Notes: generated by a model not told the origin, from the sequence alone. A DNA stretch of 64,000 bases from Ottelia alismoides (GCA_037367405.1 JAZKJV010010745.1:1-64000), one strand, 5' to 3'; counted from the first letter of the stretch, positions 9,961-22,075 are shown. Made by a program: numbers and translations.

Positions 9961-10745
9961 AAATGCGTCAAGTCCTTCCCCAAATTTCATCTCGTTCATT
10001 GTTCAACTGAGAAGCTTATCAGTTGGGAAAGCATCATCGGTCTGTTTTCCCTAGTCGTCAGAGTCGGAGCAGTAGCTCTCCGTTTGAGTTTTTTCATGTT
10101 GACATTTGGGGTCTGAGTTGTGTTCCTGATCATCAGGGATACATGTTTTATTTAGCTGCAGTAGATGATTTTAGTCGTCTGTTTCGGATTTTCTTGTTGA
10201 AAAATAAATTTGAAGCTGGAAATACTATTATAATTTTTTATAGAAGTACATAATGTTTTTTCTACCTCTGTCAATATTGTGCGAACTGATATAATTATCT
10301 GGAATTCTGTACTCGTGTGCTTTCACAATTCCTCTCATCTCATGATATTCTTCATCAAACATCACGTGCCTACACTTGTCAACATAATGGTGTTGCCAAG
10401 AGAAAGCACCATCACTTACTAGATGTCACTTATACTGTCCTTATTCAGAGTCATGCCCCACATTCATTCTAGGGAGATGCGGTTCTTATGGCTTGCTATC
10501 TTGTGAACCATATGCCCTCATCAGTGTTGGGGGAGAAGATACCCTTTTTTCTTGTATTTCCCGACAAGGAGTTGTTCTCTCTTACACCCCGTGTGTTTGG
10601 GTCTGGTGCAGTTTTCCCATTGGTTGACTCCAGAGATTGACAAGCTCTCTCCTAGGGATGTCAAATGTGTCTTTATCGGGTACTCCATGACTTAGAAGGG
10701 ATATAGATGTTATGATCCGTTACGTAGGAAGTATTATGTGAGCAG
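9961..10745 (+). pseudogene. Copia H integrase
   Basis: Integrase region: SPFEFFHVDIWGLSCVPDHQ contains the first catalytic Asp (FHVDIWG, near 10100), followed by the YLAAVDDFSRLFRIFLLKNK segment and degenerate later parts (near 10340-10450) including the HQTSR...QHNGVA-like stretch. Frame shifts and stops are present. Confidence 0.75.
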
Positions 10746-11068
10746 ATGCCATATTTTTTGAGGTGGTCATGTATTTCTCTCCTACAGATGATAAGTTGAC
10801 ATCTTCAGATTCGGATGATGAGGTTTACATGCACCATCCACCTATGAGTCTACCACTACCATCACCATCTCCATCCCCTCCATCTCCCCTGTCAGCCCCA
10901 CCACCACCGCCACCCATTGTTCCGGTTCCACCCTACCACAATACTATAGTCGACGACTTGCTCTTGCTCATGTTCATGGTCCGTCATCCAGCATGCCTCA
11001 GCTTTGTTCTGAATACATTATTTCTAACGATGGGACTGAAGATGTTTCTCAATATGTATTCTTGCAGG

Positions 11069-12430
11069 CAGGGGTAGAGCCAGGATTTGTTCATAGGTGG
11101 GGCCAACTGTGAAAAATTCAAAACACATGTATTGATGTATGGATAATTCAAAATGCTATTATCGAGTTCTTATATAAAAAATGATGAATAAATGTCTAAA
11201 GAAGACCTACATAATTTATTGAAACTTTGCTCGACGAGTTTTTATTTGATTGAAATCATCAATAATATCTTCTGTGTTGACTTTCCCTACTATCTCCTTC
11301 TCGACGTAAATAATCATACAACTGCTAAGAAATCCATCCTCCATCTTAATCATACAATAATATCTTACTCTAAACATGATCGATATTTATGAAACTAAGA
11401 AGCCTTAACTGATGTTAATGATTTTTACGATCAAATGTTGGATTATTTGAAGAAAAAATGCTGATACAGTCCATATTAATATATACATGTCGAATCATAT
11501 CACACTCATTTACAACATACTCCTAAATCTGGCATCGCAATCCTTGACCACAAACAATAAAAAACCTATTCATGTTTTCATTTTTATCACCTTATAAAAA
11601 TTATTTCATCATTCAAAATACGTAGACAACATGTAGAAGATTCACACAATATGGTATTTATTTATTTATGTAAACGACAAAAAACATAATCCTGTATGTA
11701 TCCGTATCTAAGAAAGATCAAATTCTGTCCACGCTATTCATATATGTAAAATAATAAACCTGCATACGAATGGAGTATATTAATCGTTCAATGTAAAGTT
11801 AATCATCTATCTAGCCTACTCATCTAAGCTATCATACAATATAAAGTTAATAATTCATTCCACTAAAATTTAAATAATCAAATAGAAAATAGGAAATTTT
11901 AATTTATTTCTGAGAAGATGAATAACTCAAAACGCCAAAACGCCACACCCTTGCAGTTTGTGCGAATTGAGTAGCATGATACCACAAGATTAGAAAATTC
12001 GACCTTGAAAGACTCGTCAATCTGAATTCCACGCCGATTAAAAGAAACCTGATTTTGGAGGTTGTGGAAAGAGTAGTTGAGGTGGGATTTCCTTGTGCTC
12101 GCAAGGAGAGTAAGAAAGATGAGATGGATGAACTCTTGACATGAGATAATGAGATTGTGGGAAAAGAGGGGGGAAAGGAGAAATGGAATTGGAAGATAAG
12201 GGTTCTTATGTTGGAAAAGAAATTTAAAGAAAAAAGAATTGCAATGGATGACCTTGACAAGGAGGAAATAGATTAAAAAAAGAAATTGAAATTTGGGGAA
12301 GAGGGGCCATAACATCCTATTTGATACAAAGGAAAAGACAATTTTTTGAATAGTTAGAGAGGGACCACATGGTCTCTTGTTTGGGGAGGGGGGGGCATGG
12401 CCCCTACCGTCCCCTCTCCCTCTGCCATTG
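11069..12430. mobile_element. hAT-like non-autonomous DNA element (1.36 kb)
   Basis: Inserted between the integrase spacer and reverse transcriptase of Copia H. Flanks are cttgcagg (11061-11068) and cttgcaag (12431-12438): an 8-bp target duplication with one mismatch, as expected for hAT. Ends are CAGGGGTAGAGCCAGG on the left and, read inward from the right, CAATGGCAGAGGGAGA, imperfect inverted ends. The interior is AT-rich and open frames show no transposase motif. Without it the flanking Copia codons rejoin. Confidence 0.7.
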
Positions 12431-12439
12431 CTTGCAAGA

Positions 12440-13265
12440 GGTTGATGCTCAGATCACTGTTGGGACTGATGATGATCTTGATGTGCCTATTGCTATTGGG
12501 ATGTAAAAACGTACATGTACTTCATATCCGGTTGCTTCTTATGTCACCTTCGATCATCTGACGGGTGACTTCAGGAGATTTGTTGTTGCGTTATCGTCCA
12601 TGTACATAAACCACGGAACTACCAGGAGGCATCGAAGGACAAGCATTTAGCGATGGAGTAGCAGATGACGACCCTACAATCGCAAGGTACCTAGAGTCTG
12701 GTTCTTGCCCCCTCTGGGGCATCTATAGCCAGCTGCAAATGGATGTTTACAGTGAAACATAATGCAGATGGGAGCATTGATCGATACAAGGCCTGGCTAG
12801 TTGCACAAGGTTTTACTCAGACATACGGGGTGGATTATCTAGACACTTTCTATCCGGTTGCTCGTCACTCTACCCTACAGATTCTTTTATCAGGTGCAGT
12901 AGTTCAAGATTGGTCTTTGTTTCAGCTTGATGTTAAAAATGCATTCTTGTATGGTGATATTTAGGAGAAAGTCTACATGCAGCAGCCGCCAAGGTTTGCT
13001 GTTGAGGGGGAGTGTTCGCAAGTGTGTAGACTTCACAAGGAAATATATGGCCTTACGTAGAGCCCAAGAGCTTGGTTTCAGAAGCTCTCAGATTTGATTG
13101 AAAAACAGTGATTCAAAAGGTCGAATGCGGATCATTCTCTTTTCATACAGAGAACTTCTAGAGGTACAATTGCTATTATGGTGTATGTTTTGACGATATA
13201 CTCATTACATGAGATAATATATATGGGATAAAGAGGGTGAAAATTCTTATGTACCATATTTTTTC
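12440..13265 (+). pseudogene. Copia H reverse transcriptase
   Basis: Reverse transcriptase with recognisable stretches [20 protein letters not shown] (12770-12830), [14 protein letters not shown] (about 12920-12961; the Asp is one of the catalytic aspartates) and a degraded YGL..SPRAWFQ region (13050-13085). The second catalytic motif (YVDD in relatives) is disrupted near 13185. Multiple stops. Confidence 0.8.
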
Positions 13266-13289
13266 TCTATGCTCCATCTTGAGGGGGAG

Positions 13290-13433
13290 TGTAGAGATAT
13301 ATTTATGTTGTCGTACTCTTTTCTCTACTCAAATTTCTTTTGTCAGTCTTATGTAATTTACCCATAGGCCTCTCCTCTATATAAAAGAGCCTAGGGTTCA
13401 ATGGAATAAACAAGTCTCATATTTTCCCCAACA
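13290..13433 (+). repeat. 3' LTR of Copia H
   Basis: 144 bp, tgtagagatat...ccccaaca, directly after the polypurine tract cttgagggggag. It holds a TATA-like ctatataaaagag and ends in the usual aca. The following bases (ggagttaatgg) read as RNase H of the neighbouring Copia A, so H was inserted into A. Confidence 0.75.
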
Positions 13434-13451
13434 GGAGTTAATGGTCACACT

Positions 13452-14480
13452 CAAGGTTTTAAAAAACGTGAGGCGTATCGAGGCGTTTTCCTAGTATTGC
13501 CAGCGTATCGAGGTGTAAGCCTCACTCCTGAAATAAATTCTTTCATAAAATATGATAATTAATCGTAATTACAATTTTCAAGTTCTAGAATTACATAGTT
13601 ATGATTAAATACATAACTCCATGATATTTCAAGGCTAACATCATGGTTTAAAAACATCCAAGTTGTTATATAACTCTCTTTTTTTAAACTCTAAATCTGT
13701 AAGGAGTCAAGTAAATATGGATATGTATGCACAATAATGGGAACTCTTCGCAAAATTTAAAGTTTTGGATAAAAATTTAATTAAAGGGACTAGATGTAAC
13801 ATACAATTTTCAAAACTAGATGGGATATGTGTCATTCAATCCAGAAGGATAAGAGAGTAAGCAGTGAATCTGCGATCACTTTTTACTTTACCATAATGAT
13901 TGGGGGATAAAATACTTGAATATTGCATGTTATGATCTTGTTCATGCATGCTTTGATGTGAATTAGTTTAGTCCCGATTGAATAGAAGAAAAGATGAGAC
14001 ATGCTTAAAAAATATACTTTTCAAAATTTAGGTCAAAGTAGGGGACCTGCATTCAAACATTTTAATAAAGAAAGCATTTATGCTTGATTCATACTAAAGA
14101 GTATAGGCATTAGATTTAATTATTCAAGACTCAATTTTTTGTTCATGCTGATTTATAAAAAACATGCATAACAAAGAAAAAATAAGCATAATATGTTAAT
14201 AAATTAAAAAAATGCATTTCAGTGAATCATGAGCTTAAAGACTTGAAAATACTTGTCTATGAAAGATAAGAAGCTCACAATCAAAAAGAAAAAGGAAAAA
14301 TATTGCAGAAAAAAATTTAAAAAAAACCCATATATGAGGCAACGCCTCGAGGTGTGCGTCATAAGCCTCGAGGCGCACGCCTCACTGAGGCTGAATGAGG
14401 CTATAGCCTCGAGGCGTTTTTCCTTGAAAAACGCCTCGAGGCGTACGCCTTAGCGCCTCGAGGCATGTTTTTAAAAATAA
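13452..14480. mobile_element. CCTCGAGG-rich foldback DNA element
   Basis: About 1.03 kb inserted in the RNase H codons of Copia A. The flanks gtcacact (13444-13451) and tgcacact (14481-14488) resemble an 8-bp target duplication. Ends are CAAGGTTTTAAAAAAC and, inward from the right, TTATTTTTAAAAACAT. The right end has five CCTCGAGG palindromes (14345, 14366, 14407, 14434, 14456) and a perfect hairpin with arms 14406-14421 and 14427-14442 around a 5-nt loop. The interior is AT-rich with no transposase seen. Confidence 0.7.
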
Positions 14481-14935
14481 TGCACACTGATGTCTCCGCC
14501 AATATAGATGCTGACTATGCCAGTTCGCCTGAGGATCACCGATCCACTAGGGGTTACATCATGCGGAGAAGCAAAAAACAAGCAATTGTCTCCAGATCAA
14601 GTGCAGAGGCAGAATACAAGGCGGTGACCCAAGTCACCTGTGAGATCACATGGCTTCTCTTTTCTACAGGAACTTAGTCTTTCAGTTGCTACTCTCGTAC
14701 TTTTATATTGTGACAACAAATATGCTACGTACATCGCCACCAATCATGTTTTCCATGAGCGGACAAAACACATTGAGGTTGATTGTCACTTCATTCGTGA
14801 TGCAATATGAGGTGGAAAGATCGCCACTCCACACATCTCCATTGAACTTTTACTTGTAGACATCTTCATGAAGGCACTACCGAAGAAGCGTATCTCGTGT
14901 TTAATTTTCAAGTTGGTCATGATCGACAGATATGC
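14481..14935 (+). pseudogene. Copia A RNase H C-terminal part
   Basis: Encodes the RNase H end of a Copia polyprotein: DADYASSPEDHRSTRGYIM, then SRSSAEAEYKAVTQVTCEIT (14595-14650), the conserved site with catalytic acidic residues. A frame-shifted stretch follows (about 14700-14930) carrying the CDNK.../[16 protein letters not shown] tail. Codons GVNGHT just left of the foldback (13434-13451) join this segment in frame when the foldback is ignored. Confidence 0.8.
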
Positions 14936-14952
14936 TCCAATTTGCGAGGGAG

Positions 14953-15103
14953 TGTTAGAGTTATTGTGTGTTTCCTATTTTATTTGAGTCTTGTAACCCT
15001 TCGGGGTCCTTTATGTACTTTCACCTTTTTGCTCTCTAGGGTTTCTCTGTAGAAGAGACTCTAGATCCATGGAATAAACATATTGCCCATTCTCTTCTTA
15101 ACA
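14953..15103 (+). repeat. 3' LTR of Copia A
   Basis: 151 bp, tgttagagttattg...cttcttaaca, after the purine tract gcgagggag. It resembles the LTRs of element B (37071 and 50342), sharing tgttagagttattg and cttgtaaccctt-like sequence, so A and B belong to related families. Confidence 0.75.
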
Positions 15104-15265
15104 AGTACTATATGTATAAGCTGCAAAAAGTGGGTGTAGCTTATAAGAGGTGGTGACCGCACTTAACAACTTGGATTTATACTTTCAGGTGGTTGTAATT
15201 AGGTGGGATATAAACCTAACAGGTTTTAGGGATACTTTTTCTCGATTTTACTTCGGGTCTTCACA

Positions 15266-15440
15266 AGGATCATCATTATTATATCAACACGTTTATCAAT
15301 AAAAGCCAGAGTTCAAATCCCCCCTTGTGGAGGTTTCGTTGGGTAGATAACAATCATTGTAAAAAATAGTTCGATTTTTCAACATGGATTTCAAAAATTC
15401 ATGTAGTCGATTCTACTTAATAATGGGAGAAGACTCTGCC
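15266..15440 (+). mobile_element. tRNA-headed SINE, copy 1
   Basis: Contains a pol III box B-like gagttcaaatcc (about 15310), then the body tttcgttgggtag and gtaaaaaatagttcg, then a tail resembling the 3' end of the RTE LINEs (catgtagtcgattctactta). The same layout is seen at 32800-32980 (minus) and 36699-36879. The left boundary is approximate and no clear target duplication is seen. Confidence 0.65.
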
Positions 15441-15579
15441 TTTTTTAACATCTTTATATAGTTCAATATTGTGGTGTTTAGACAGGAGAGTTTTTTGGAC
15501 TCAAAAAGGGTGAAACACGTGTTGGTGTCCGCGCCAATATATTGAGGAACTAAAAGGAAAAAACAGATTATAAGGTCCA

Positions 15580-16515
15580 AGAAACAAGCAGTTGCTTGTA
15601 ATGGATACATACATTCTCATAATAAAAGTTGTGCCTAGAAAAAAGAGCATCATTACGGGCTAACCAAATGGCCCAGAGCACCGCCACCGAAGTAATGATC
15701 TCTTTTCTTTGGCGATCCCGCGCCCCATAAAGAGAGGACTAGAAGGAGTCGAAGTCTAGAGTGTATAACCAATCCAACCTCCCCTCATTCCACACGGGTG
15801 AGGAAACGCAACAACGGAAAAACATGTGCTCCAGTGTCTCTATATCAGTTCCGCACATGGGACATCTATCTGATACCACCTCAAACAATCTAGCACAACG
15901 ATCGCGGGTCATGATATGCTTCCGTCTAAAGAGCCAAAGAAAGAACCCAATCCTCTTCGGTAGACCAAGCGTCCATATGAACTTGCAATCGTGGATCATA
16001 CTATCCGTAAGGGAAGGTGGAGGTCTACATATAACGTTGTAGGCCTTACTAACTGAGAATGGTGCATTCTTCCAAATCCAATGATCCAAGCCTGAGGAGG
16101 GCCTGGCCATCTGCCCAAGCGAGTCCAGAAGACGAAGGAAATCCTCTAAGCGTTGATCCGAGATCGAAGTTTTGAAAGTTGGCATCCAATTACCATTATC
16201 CCAGCTCTCTATAACACGCGCATCAAGATTGACAGCTAAGGCAAACATGCGAGGGAAGCGGCTGCAGAGGGTGCCACCACCTGTCCAATCATCTAACCAA
16301 AAGCCCAAAGTGGCTCCATTCCTTATTATTGGCCTGAAAAGCTCATGAAAGCGAGGCACTACCTTCAAAATTCCCCTCCAGAAAGCAGATAAATTAGGCC
16401 CCTGCCGCAACTCACCAGGACCCGTCAAGGAAATGCCATATAATAGGCGGATCAAGCGACAACAGATACCCTCATCTTTGCCCCAAATCTTGCTCACCCA
16501 TTTGAGTAAAAGCAC
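15580..16515 (-). pseudogene. LINE ORF2 C-terminal zf-RVT region
   Basis: Follows the reverse transcriptase on the minus strand. It reads IWTLGLPKRIGFFLWLFRRK and a Cys-rich segment DRCPMCGTDIETLEHMFFRC, the zinc-binding region typical of plant LINE reverse transcriptases, then [15 protein letters not shown] after a frame break near 15740. The equivalent segment at 31720-32010 has [15 protein letters not shown]. Its role is probably RNA binding; the frame is broken. Confidence 0.8.
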
Positions 16516-16516
16516 C

Positions 16517-17978
16517 TCATTGAGAGACTCTAAGCTTTTGATCCCAAGTCCTCCTTCCCTCTTGGGCGGAATAATGGTTTCCTATTCCACCAAGTGGCAA
16601 GTGCACACCATTTCCATCATGATCAGTTTTGCTCCACAGGAACCTGCGCATCAGACGCTCCAACCTCCGTCTAATGGTCACCAGCATCGGGCGAGAAGAG
16701 AAGAAGAAAACCGGAATCGCAGAAAGAACCGCCTTAACCAGTACTAGTCGTCCACCGCGAGACAAAAGAGCCGCCTTCCAACCGGCCAACTTCCTCCCCT
16801 CCTTTTCCACCACCGGCAACCAATCCACCAACCTCATTTTTCCGTCCGTGAGAGGAAGCCCAAGATAACGGATAGGAAGGGAGCCACAAGCTGTCCCCTG
16901 CTCCAAACTGCAGGAAAGTGCATCCTCCTCTGACATGCCGAGCATGATAACTGTGGACTTGCCATGGTTCAGTTCCAGGCCAGACATTTCTCCAAAAATC
17001 TCAAGAGTAATGGCTATGCCGCTCGCCTCCTCTTTGCCACCCTCGATAAATAGGATTGTGTCATCTGCATATTGCAACAAGGGAATAAGCAGATCATCAC
17101 ACCTGTATCCTGTAACAATCCCACTGTTCTGAACCCGATCAATCATGCAAGCAAGCACATCAACGTGAGAACGAAAAGTAATGGAGCAAGAGGGCATCCC
17201 TATCGGACCCCCCGCTGCGGCTGAAAAAATCACCCTCAAGATGACCATTGACCAACACCGAGCAACGTCGTGGTGATGCACAGTTTCATCCAAGAAATCC
17301 AACCGTCCGAAAAACCCCTCCTATAAAGAGCAGTCCACAGAAAAGCCAATCAAAGGTATCATAAGCTTTGGTAAAATCGACTTTCCACAGTAACGCCTGT
17401 TTGCCACTGCGCTTCCAATCTGAAATAATTTCTGAAGCCATCACCAGACTTTCCCCAATCTGACGACCGGGAATGAAGACTGACTGGCTAGGAGAAACTA
17501 GATGATCAAGAACTCTGTTGAGGCGAACCGCAAGTACCTTCGCTATAATAAGATAAATGCCATTTGAAAGGGCAATCGGTCTGAAATCTTCGATCCTCTC
17601 GGCCGTTTCCTTCTTCGGGAGTAGGAAAATGAGCATCTTATTTATCCTTTCAAAACCCGCATTGCAGTAACAAAACTCCTCGACAACCTCCCGAACCTCA
17701 GCACCAACCACAGTCCAGAATTCTTTATAGAAGCAGATAGGGAAGCCATCTGGACCTGGTGCGGCATTTGCATTCATATTCCACACAGCTGACTTTACCT
17801 CCTCCAAGATAACCGGCACCGTCAAACTAGCTGCAGGCACGTCAGGGAGCCAGGATTCCCCAAGGCCGCTCCACCTCCACGATCTGGAAGCATCCCTACT
17901 AGAGAAGTTACGAAAGTGTTCAACAATTGCGTTACCTAGCTCTCTGTCTCCTTCAACTCCGATCCCTCCAACAATCAA
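16517..17978 (-). pseudogene. LINE ORF2 reverse transcriptase
   Basis: Two overlapping frames (17978-17286 and 17302-16517) together carry the reverse-transcriptase motifs: APGPDGFP, LLPKKETAERIEDFRPIALS, ALLWKVDFTKAYDTFDW (first catalytic Asp) and LLQYADDTILF (YADD catalytic pair at 17060-17071). The frame shift falls between the KAYD and YADD parts, so no full-length enzyme can be made. In family members it copies the element RNA at a nicked target. Confidence 0.9.
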
Positions 17979-18074
17979 GGACCGGAAGGTATTGGTCCGA
18001 CGCCTGCCACTAGCATCTCTGTGAAAGAAAGCCGTGTTCGCATCACCCTCTTTCAGACAAGTAAGACGAGATCT

Positions 18075-19110
18075 CTACTTCCATTCTGTCACCCGCTTCC
18101 TATCTTCCTCAACCGTTCTTTGGGCAGAGGCCCTTTGTCCCAATTCATCCACATCCAACCGCCTGTCATCCTCTAAATTGTCAAGCCTCTGTATCTTCAG
18201 TTCCGCAGCCAATTTCTGAGCTTGGCTAGTCTCTCTCACCTCCTTATAAGCAGCCAGTCTTTGATGCAGAAACTTCAATTTCTCTGAGAACCGCACCGCT
18301 GCCGACCTAGGGACCAACCTGGACGACCACAAAGTGCTCACCAAGTCTCTGAACGACTCCTCCAAAAGCCATGCACGTTCAAATATGAAGAAACCTCTCA
18401 CTGACGATGTAGAACCAGAATCCCAAACGAGGGGCGTATGACCAGAAAGCGTGCGGGGTTTACATGAAGCAAAAGAACACGGGAACAGATCCAGTAGCTC
18501 AGTTGAAGCAAGGAAGCGATCAATCGGAGAACAGGATCCCGATCTCTGCCAAGTATATTTAGTGTCCGCTGCATCAATAACCTCAAGTTGTAAATCATCA
18601 ATCAGTTCGGTGAAATCAGAAGAGCCCATGTCTTGCCCGTCACGTAAGCGGGGGCGGTCAGAAGAGACTAGGGAGACATTGAAGTCTCCCCCAATGTGCC
18701 AAGCGCATCCCGAAAATGCATTTCTTGCCGCATGAATATCCGTCCACAGCTCTTGCCGCGAAGTCGACTGACATGGGCCATACACACAGGAGAAAGCTAC
18801 AATGGCTGAGGAAGTAGAGAACTCCAGAAGAATCGTTAAGACGTGCGAGCCCTTCAACTCCCCCACAAACTAGAACCCAACAGACTTCCACGCACAAATC
18901 AAGCCACCTGAACTTGCCTCGGCATTTGATGCTCGAAAATCGTCTAGAGAGCCAACACCAAAAGAATTCCATATTGCCAAACTACAGGAAGCAAGCTTTG
19001 TTTCTTGTAAAAATATGATATCACACCCCCATTCCGCAAATGTTGCACCCAAGGTTCTTCTCTTATCAGGGTCACCCAGACGTCTAACATTCTAGGATAA
19101 AATCTTCATT
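18075..19110 (-). pseudogene. LINE ORF2 apurinic-type endonuclease
   Basis: The N-terminal nuclease domain of ORF2. Motifs in order are IIFLQETKL (about 19020), SGGLICAWKS, VYGPCQ, GGDFNVSLVSSDRPRLRDG and SCSPIDRFL, then SGHTPLVWD where active relatives usually have SDH. The Asp-to-Gly change in that motif would affect the nuclease. An acidic linker ending DRKRVTEWK leads to the reverse transcriptase. There is a stop near 18870. Confidence 0.85.
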
Positions 19111-20818
19111 TAGGCATGACTTGTTTCCCCGCTGACCAAATCGCGCCCGCGACCTCTGCCACCTGCGCCTTCAATTTTGAGACAATCTGCCCTTCACCTC
19201 CCGACGCTTTTCTTTTTTGTCTCCTCTTGTCTCTCTTCCCAAATACCAGATTATTACCCACGAGCGAGGAGTGCTGAGACAATTCACCCTCCCCAAAGCT
19301 AACTTCGGAATTGACTGGCTCATGGTCTACAGGGACTAAAGGAAACCCAGCCTGAGAGAAACCATTGGGACCAAGCGAGCAGGCAGAGGCAGAATCCACC
19401 GAGCCAAAAACCCTCTTCGGCGAGGAGGTCAACAACGACAGAGCGGAGGAAAGCACAGGGAAGCCGCATAACAGATCGCCCGAGAAGCATGTCATTCGAA
19501 GCGGTACATGAGTCCGCGATCCGCCCCAGCACCGGACCTGATATCTTGAATAGCCAGACTGATCCAACCAGCTATAACGTCGATCCGCATCCTCCAGATT
19601 CGAAACCCGATAAGGAGAATTAGGTCGGAGGATCCATCTGCCCCGCTCGAGAAAAGTCGTAGTTCTGCCCAGTCAAAGCGATAACCTTGGAAGAAGAATA
19701 TGTCGTTACATCTCTTGAGGAACAAGGAAGACAGATCGAGGAGTCACGTGTAGAAGTTTCGACTACCGCGTGATTTGCAACTTTCCAAATCGGGGCATGG
19801 TGCTGACGTGGCTCTGCCTTGGAGGGTCCCTGCCTCGCCGATCCCCTCAGTTGAGGAAATGGAGGTGGTGGCAGAGGCGGAAGGAACTGGATGAAAACTG
19901 GGAACGATGTACTGCCTATCCTCATCATCATCGACGAAGGGGGTTTGACGAGATTTTCATAACAGTCCATAAGGACGATGGTGACACCGGGATCGGATCC
20001 CGGTGAAAGCCCATCTTCTAATATCTTCATCACGACCCCAACCTCCCTTAAGCTCAGGTTGAGAGCCTCCAAGGTTCGAGAGAGGAATGGCACTCCTCTG
20101 AGCTGGGCTACCCTCTTCGTACCCACGACCTCTACACCATCCGCAAAGCACGGGAGATGCCAGTGCACGTCGCTCTTGCCCAAAGGATTGAGCAGACGAT
20201 CTTCGAGATCCCTCGACAAGCCTCGCACGATGCATTCCCTCTTCCCCAGCGGAATGATATCACCAGCGAAGCTCTTCCCGAACAGGAGAATGATTCCTGC
20301 CCAGACCGATCGGATGGACAAAGAATCGTTCGTCCACAACCCGATCAGCAGCCGCACTGTCGCTTTCTCTGCAGCTTTGCCGGTGACAATATTCGCAAAG
20401 GTGGCCCTCGGCCTGATCTCTGCTCCACCCCCTACGCAGCCTCCCCTCCTCCCATAGAGAGCGACTCTGGCGAAGGCGTTAACACGAACGGACAACTCAA
20501 ACGACGATGTCTGAGTCGCCTACACTCAAAACATCGCAAAGGCCTCGAGCAATCGGACACAACGTGGCCGACCGTCCTACATCTGGAACGTCGCCCACGC
20601 TTGCGATTAGAAACTGTCACCCACGCTTCTTCCTTCTCCTTGCGCAAAGGCCCATCCTTCTCACTGGCACTCCACCAAGCACGCACTCCCGCATCGATTC
20701 TCTGTCTCCACTCCTCCCTCCTCCTACGCACCCTCAAACGCTCTCTCCCATGTTTTCTCATTTCCTCCTTGACAAAAATCAAGACGAGAGTTTTTATGCA
20801 GAGAATGTAGTAGAACAT
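19111..20818 (-). pseudogene. LINE ORF1 (zinc-knuckle RNA-binding protein)
   Basis: Upstream of ORF2. The first part (20818-20432) is basic and contains CRTVGHVVSDC and CFECRRLRHRRLSC; the latter fits C-x2-C-x4-H-x4-C. A second frame (20495-19620) gives a longer stretch with RLLIGLWTNDSLSIRSVWAG and WHLPCFADGVEVVGTKR, which resembles the nucleic-acid-binding domain (DUF4283-like) of plant LINE ORF1. A third frame (19567-19106) covers the C-terminus. The start at 20818 is not certain. Frame breaks inactivate it. Confidence 0.7.
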
Positions 20819-21097
20819 GCGAAATTTCTTATTAATTCTTGGGCTCTTTAAATTATTATGGTTGCATTATTTTGCAACCCTGCATTTTAAATCTTGTGGT
20901 TATATGATTATTTTGGACATGCATCTTAGCTGTGAACGCTCTTTTTCGTTAAAAAAACATTTATGAAGTTCACCATGACACCATAATCGCGATCTTCCTA
21001 CGATGCTTTTAGATCACGATCATTATAATGTTATTTGCTTGAATATGCATGTTGTCTTAATTTTTGTTGTTTTTTGTGGAACTAATTATTTGCATTA

Positions 21098-22075
21098 TAA
21101 AGGACATGTATGATAGGGCTTTATCTTGTGTAAGGACCCCGTCTGGGAAGACTGGATATTTTGACATCAACATTGGTTTACATCAAGGTTCTGCTTTGAG
21201 TCCATTTCTTTTTACTTTGATTATGGACGAGTTGACAAGTCACATTCAGGATGAGTTACCTTGGTGTATGTTATTTGCTGATGATATTGTGTTAATTGAC
21301 GAGACTAGAGATGGAGTAAATGAGAAGCTTGAGGTCTGGAGACATGAGTTGGAGACTAAAGGATTTCGTATAAGTAGGGCTAAGACGGAATATTATGGAG
21401 TGCACCTTTGATGGAAGCAGTGATGAAGGAATCAAGGTGAAGATTGGTGACGATAACATTCAGAAGAGAGACTCCTTTAGATATCTAGGATCTATTCTGC
21501 AACATGATGGGGAAATTGATGGAGATGTTACTAATAGAATAAATGCCGGCTGGCTAAAGTGGAGAGGAGCCTCTGTTGTTCTCTGTGATAAGAAAATTCC
21601 TTTAAAAATTAAAGGAAAGTTTTACAAAGCAGCCGCGAGACATGCTATGCTTTATGGATCCGAATGTTGGCATGTGAACCATAAACATGTGCAAAGAATG
21701 AATGTAGCAGAAATGAAAATGTTAAAGTGGATGTGTGGAGACACACGCAAAGATCGGATTCCGAATGACGTAATCAGAAAGAAAGTTGGTGTAGCTCCGA
21801 TCGAGGATAAGAGGCGAGACAATCACTTAAGATGGTTTGGACATTTGCAAAGAAGATCAACTGATGCATCAGTTAGGAGATGCGAGTGTTGGGATGTTGA
21901 GCTGGCTAAGAGAGGGCGAGAACGGCCCAAGAAGTGTTGGAAAGAGACCATACGAAGGGATCTTAGTTTCGTGGATATAAGCCCGGGATTGACCCAAGAT
22001 AGATCTGAATGGAGGCGAAGAATCCATGTAGCCGACCCTACTTAATTGTGGGGAAAGGCTTTGTTGTTGTTGTTG
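21098..22075 (+). mobile_element. 5'-truncated RTE-type LINE with target duplication
   Basis: 978 bp flanked by a perfect 15-bp duplication taattatttgcatta (21083-21097 and 22076-22090). It encodes the late part of RTE reverse transcriptase: [20 protein letters not shown], the catalytic FADD at 21274-21285, then after a frame shift near 21395 the C-terminal region with [15 protein letters not shown] and RRIHVADPT. It ends in a (ttg)n run, the usual plant RTE tail. It lies just upstream of the first visible synaptotagmin exon, so probably in an intron. Confidence 0.9.

Larger units (their letters stand above)
8025..13433 (+). mobile_element. Copia element H, 5'-truncated, with two insertions
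   Basis: A plus-strand Copia remnant read in domain order: gag C-terminus (8025-8200, knuckle-like CHRSGHSEDTYYSKHG), protease (about 8320 to 9890, split by element I), integrase (9961-10745), the Pro/Ser-rich spacer after integrase (10763-10970), reverse transcriptase (12440-13265), polypurine tract and 3' LTR (13290-13433). A hAT-like element (11069-12430) sits between the integrase spacer and reverse transcriptase. RNase H is deleted: a reverse-transcriptase stretch (about 13190) passes within about 100 bp into the polypurine tract. The 5' LTR and most of gag are absent. Many stops and frame shifts mean it is dead. Confidence 0.8.
15480..20825 (-). mobile_element. Near-complete L1-type LINE, minus strand
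   Basis: A plant L1-like non-LTR retrotransposon of about 5.3 kb, read right to left: ORF1 with a zinc knuckle (20818 to about 19110), then ORF2 with endonuclease (19110-18075), reverse transcriptase (17978-16517) and a C-terminal zf-RVT/Cys-His region (16515-15580). The 3' untranslated part extends to about 15480. Most domain borders coincide with frame changes or stops, so it is inactive, but decay is modest. A related 5'-truncated copy lies at 31600-32482. Confidence 0.85.

Noticed and set aside
19770..20810. Plus-strand open frames overlapping LINE ORF1
   Set aside because: Antisense shadows of a GC-rich LINE ORF1; no domain in the plus-strand readings.
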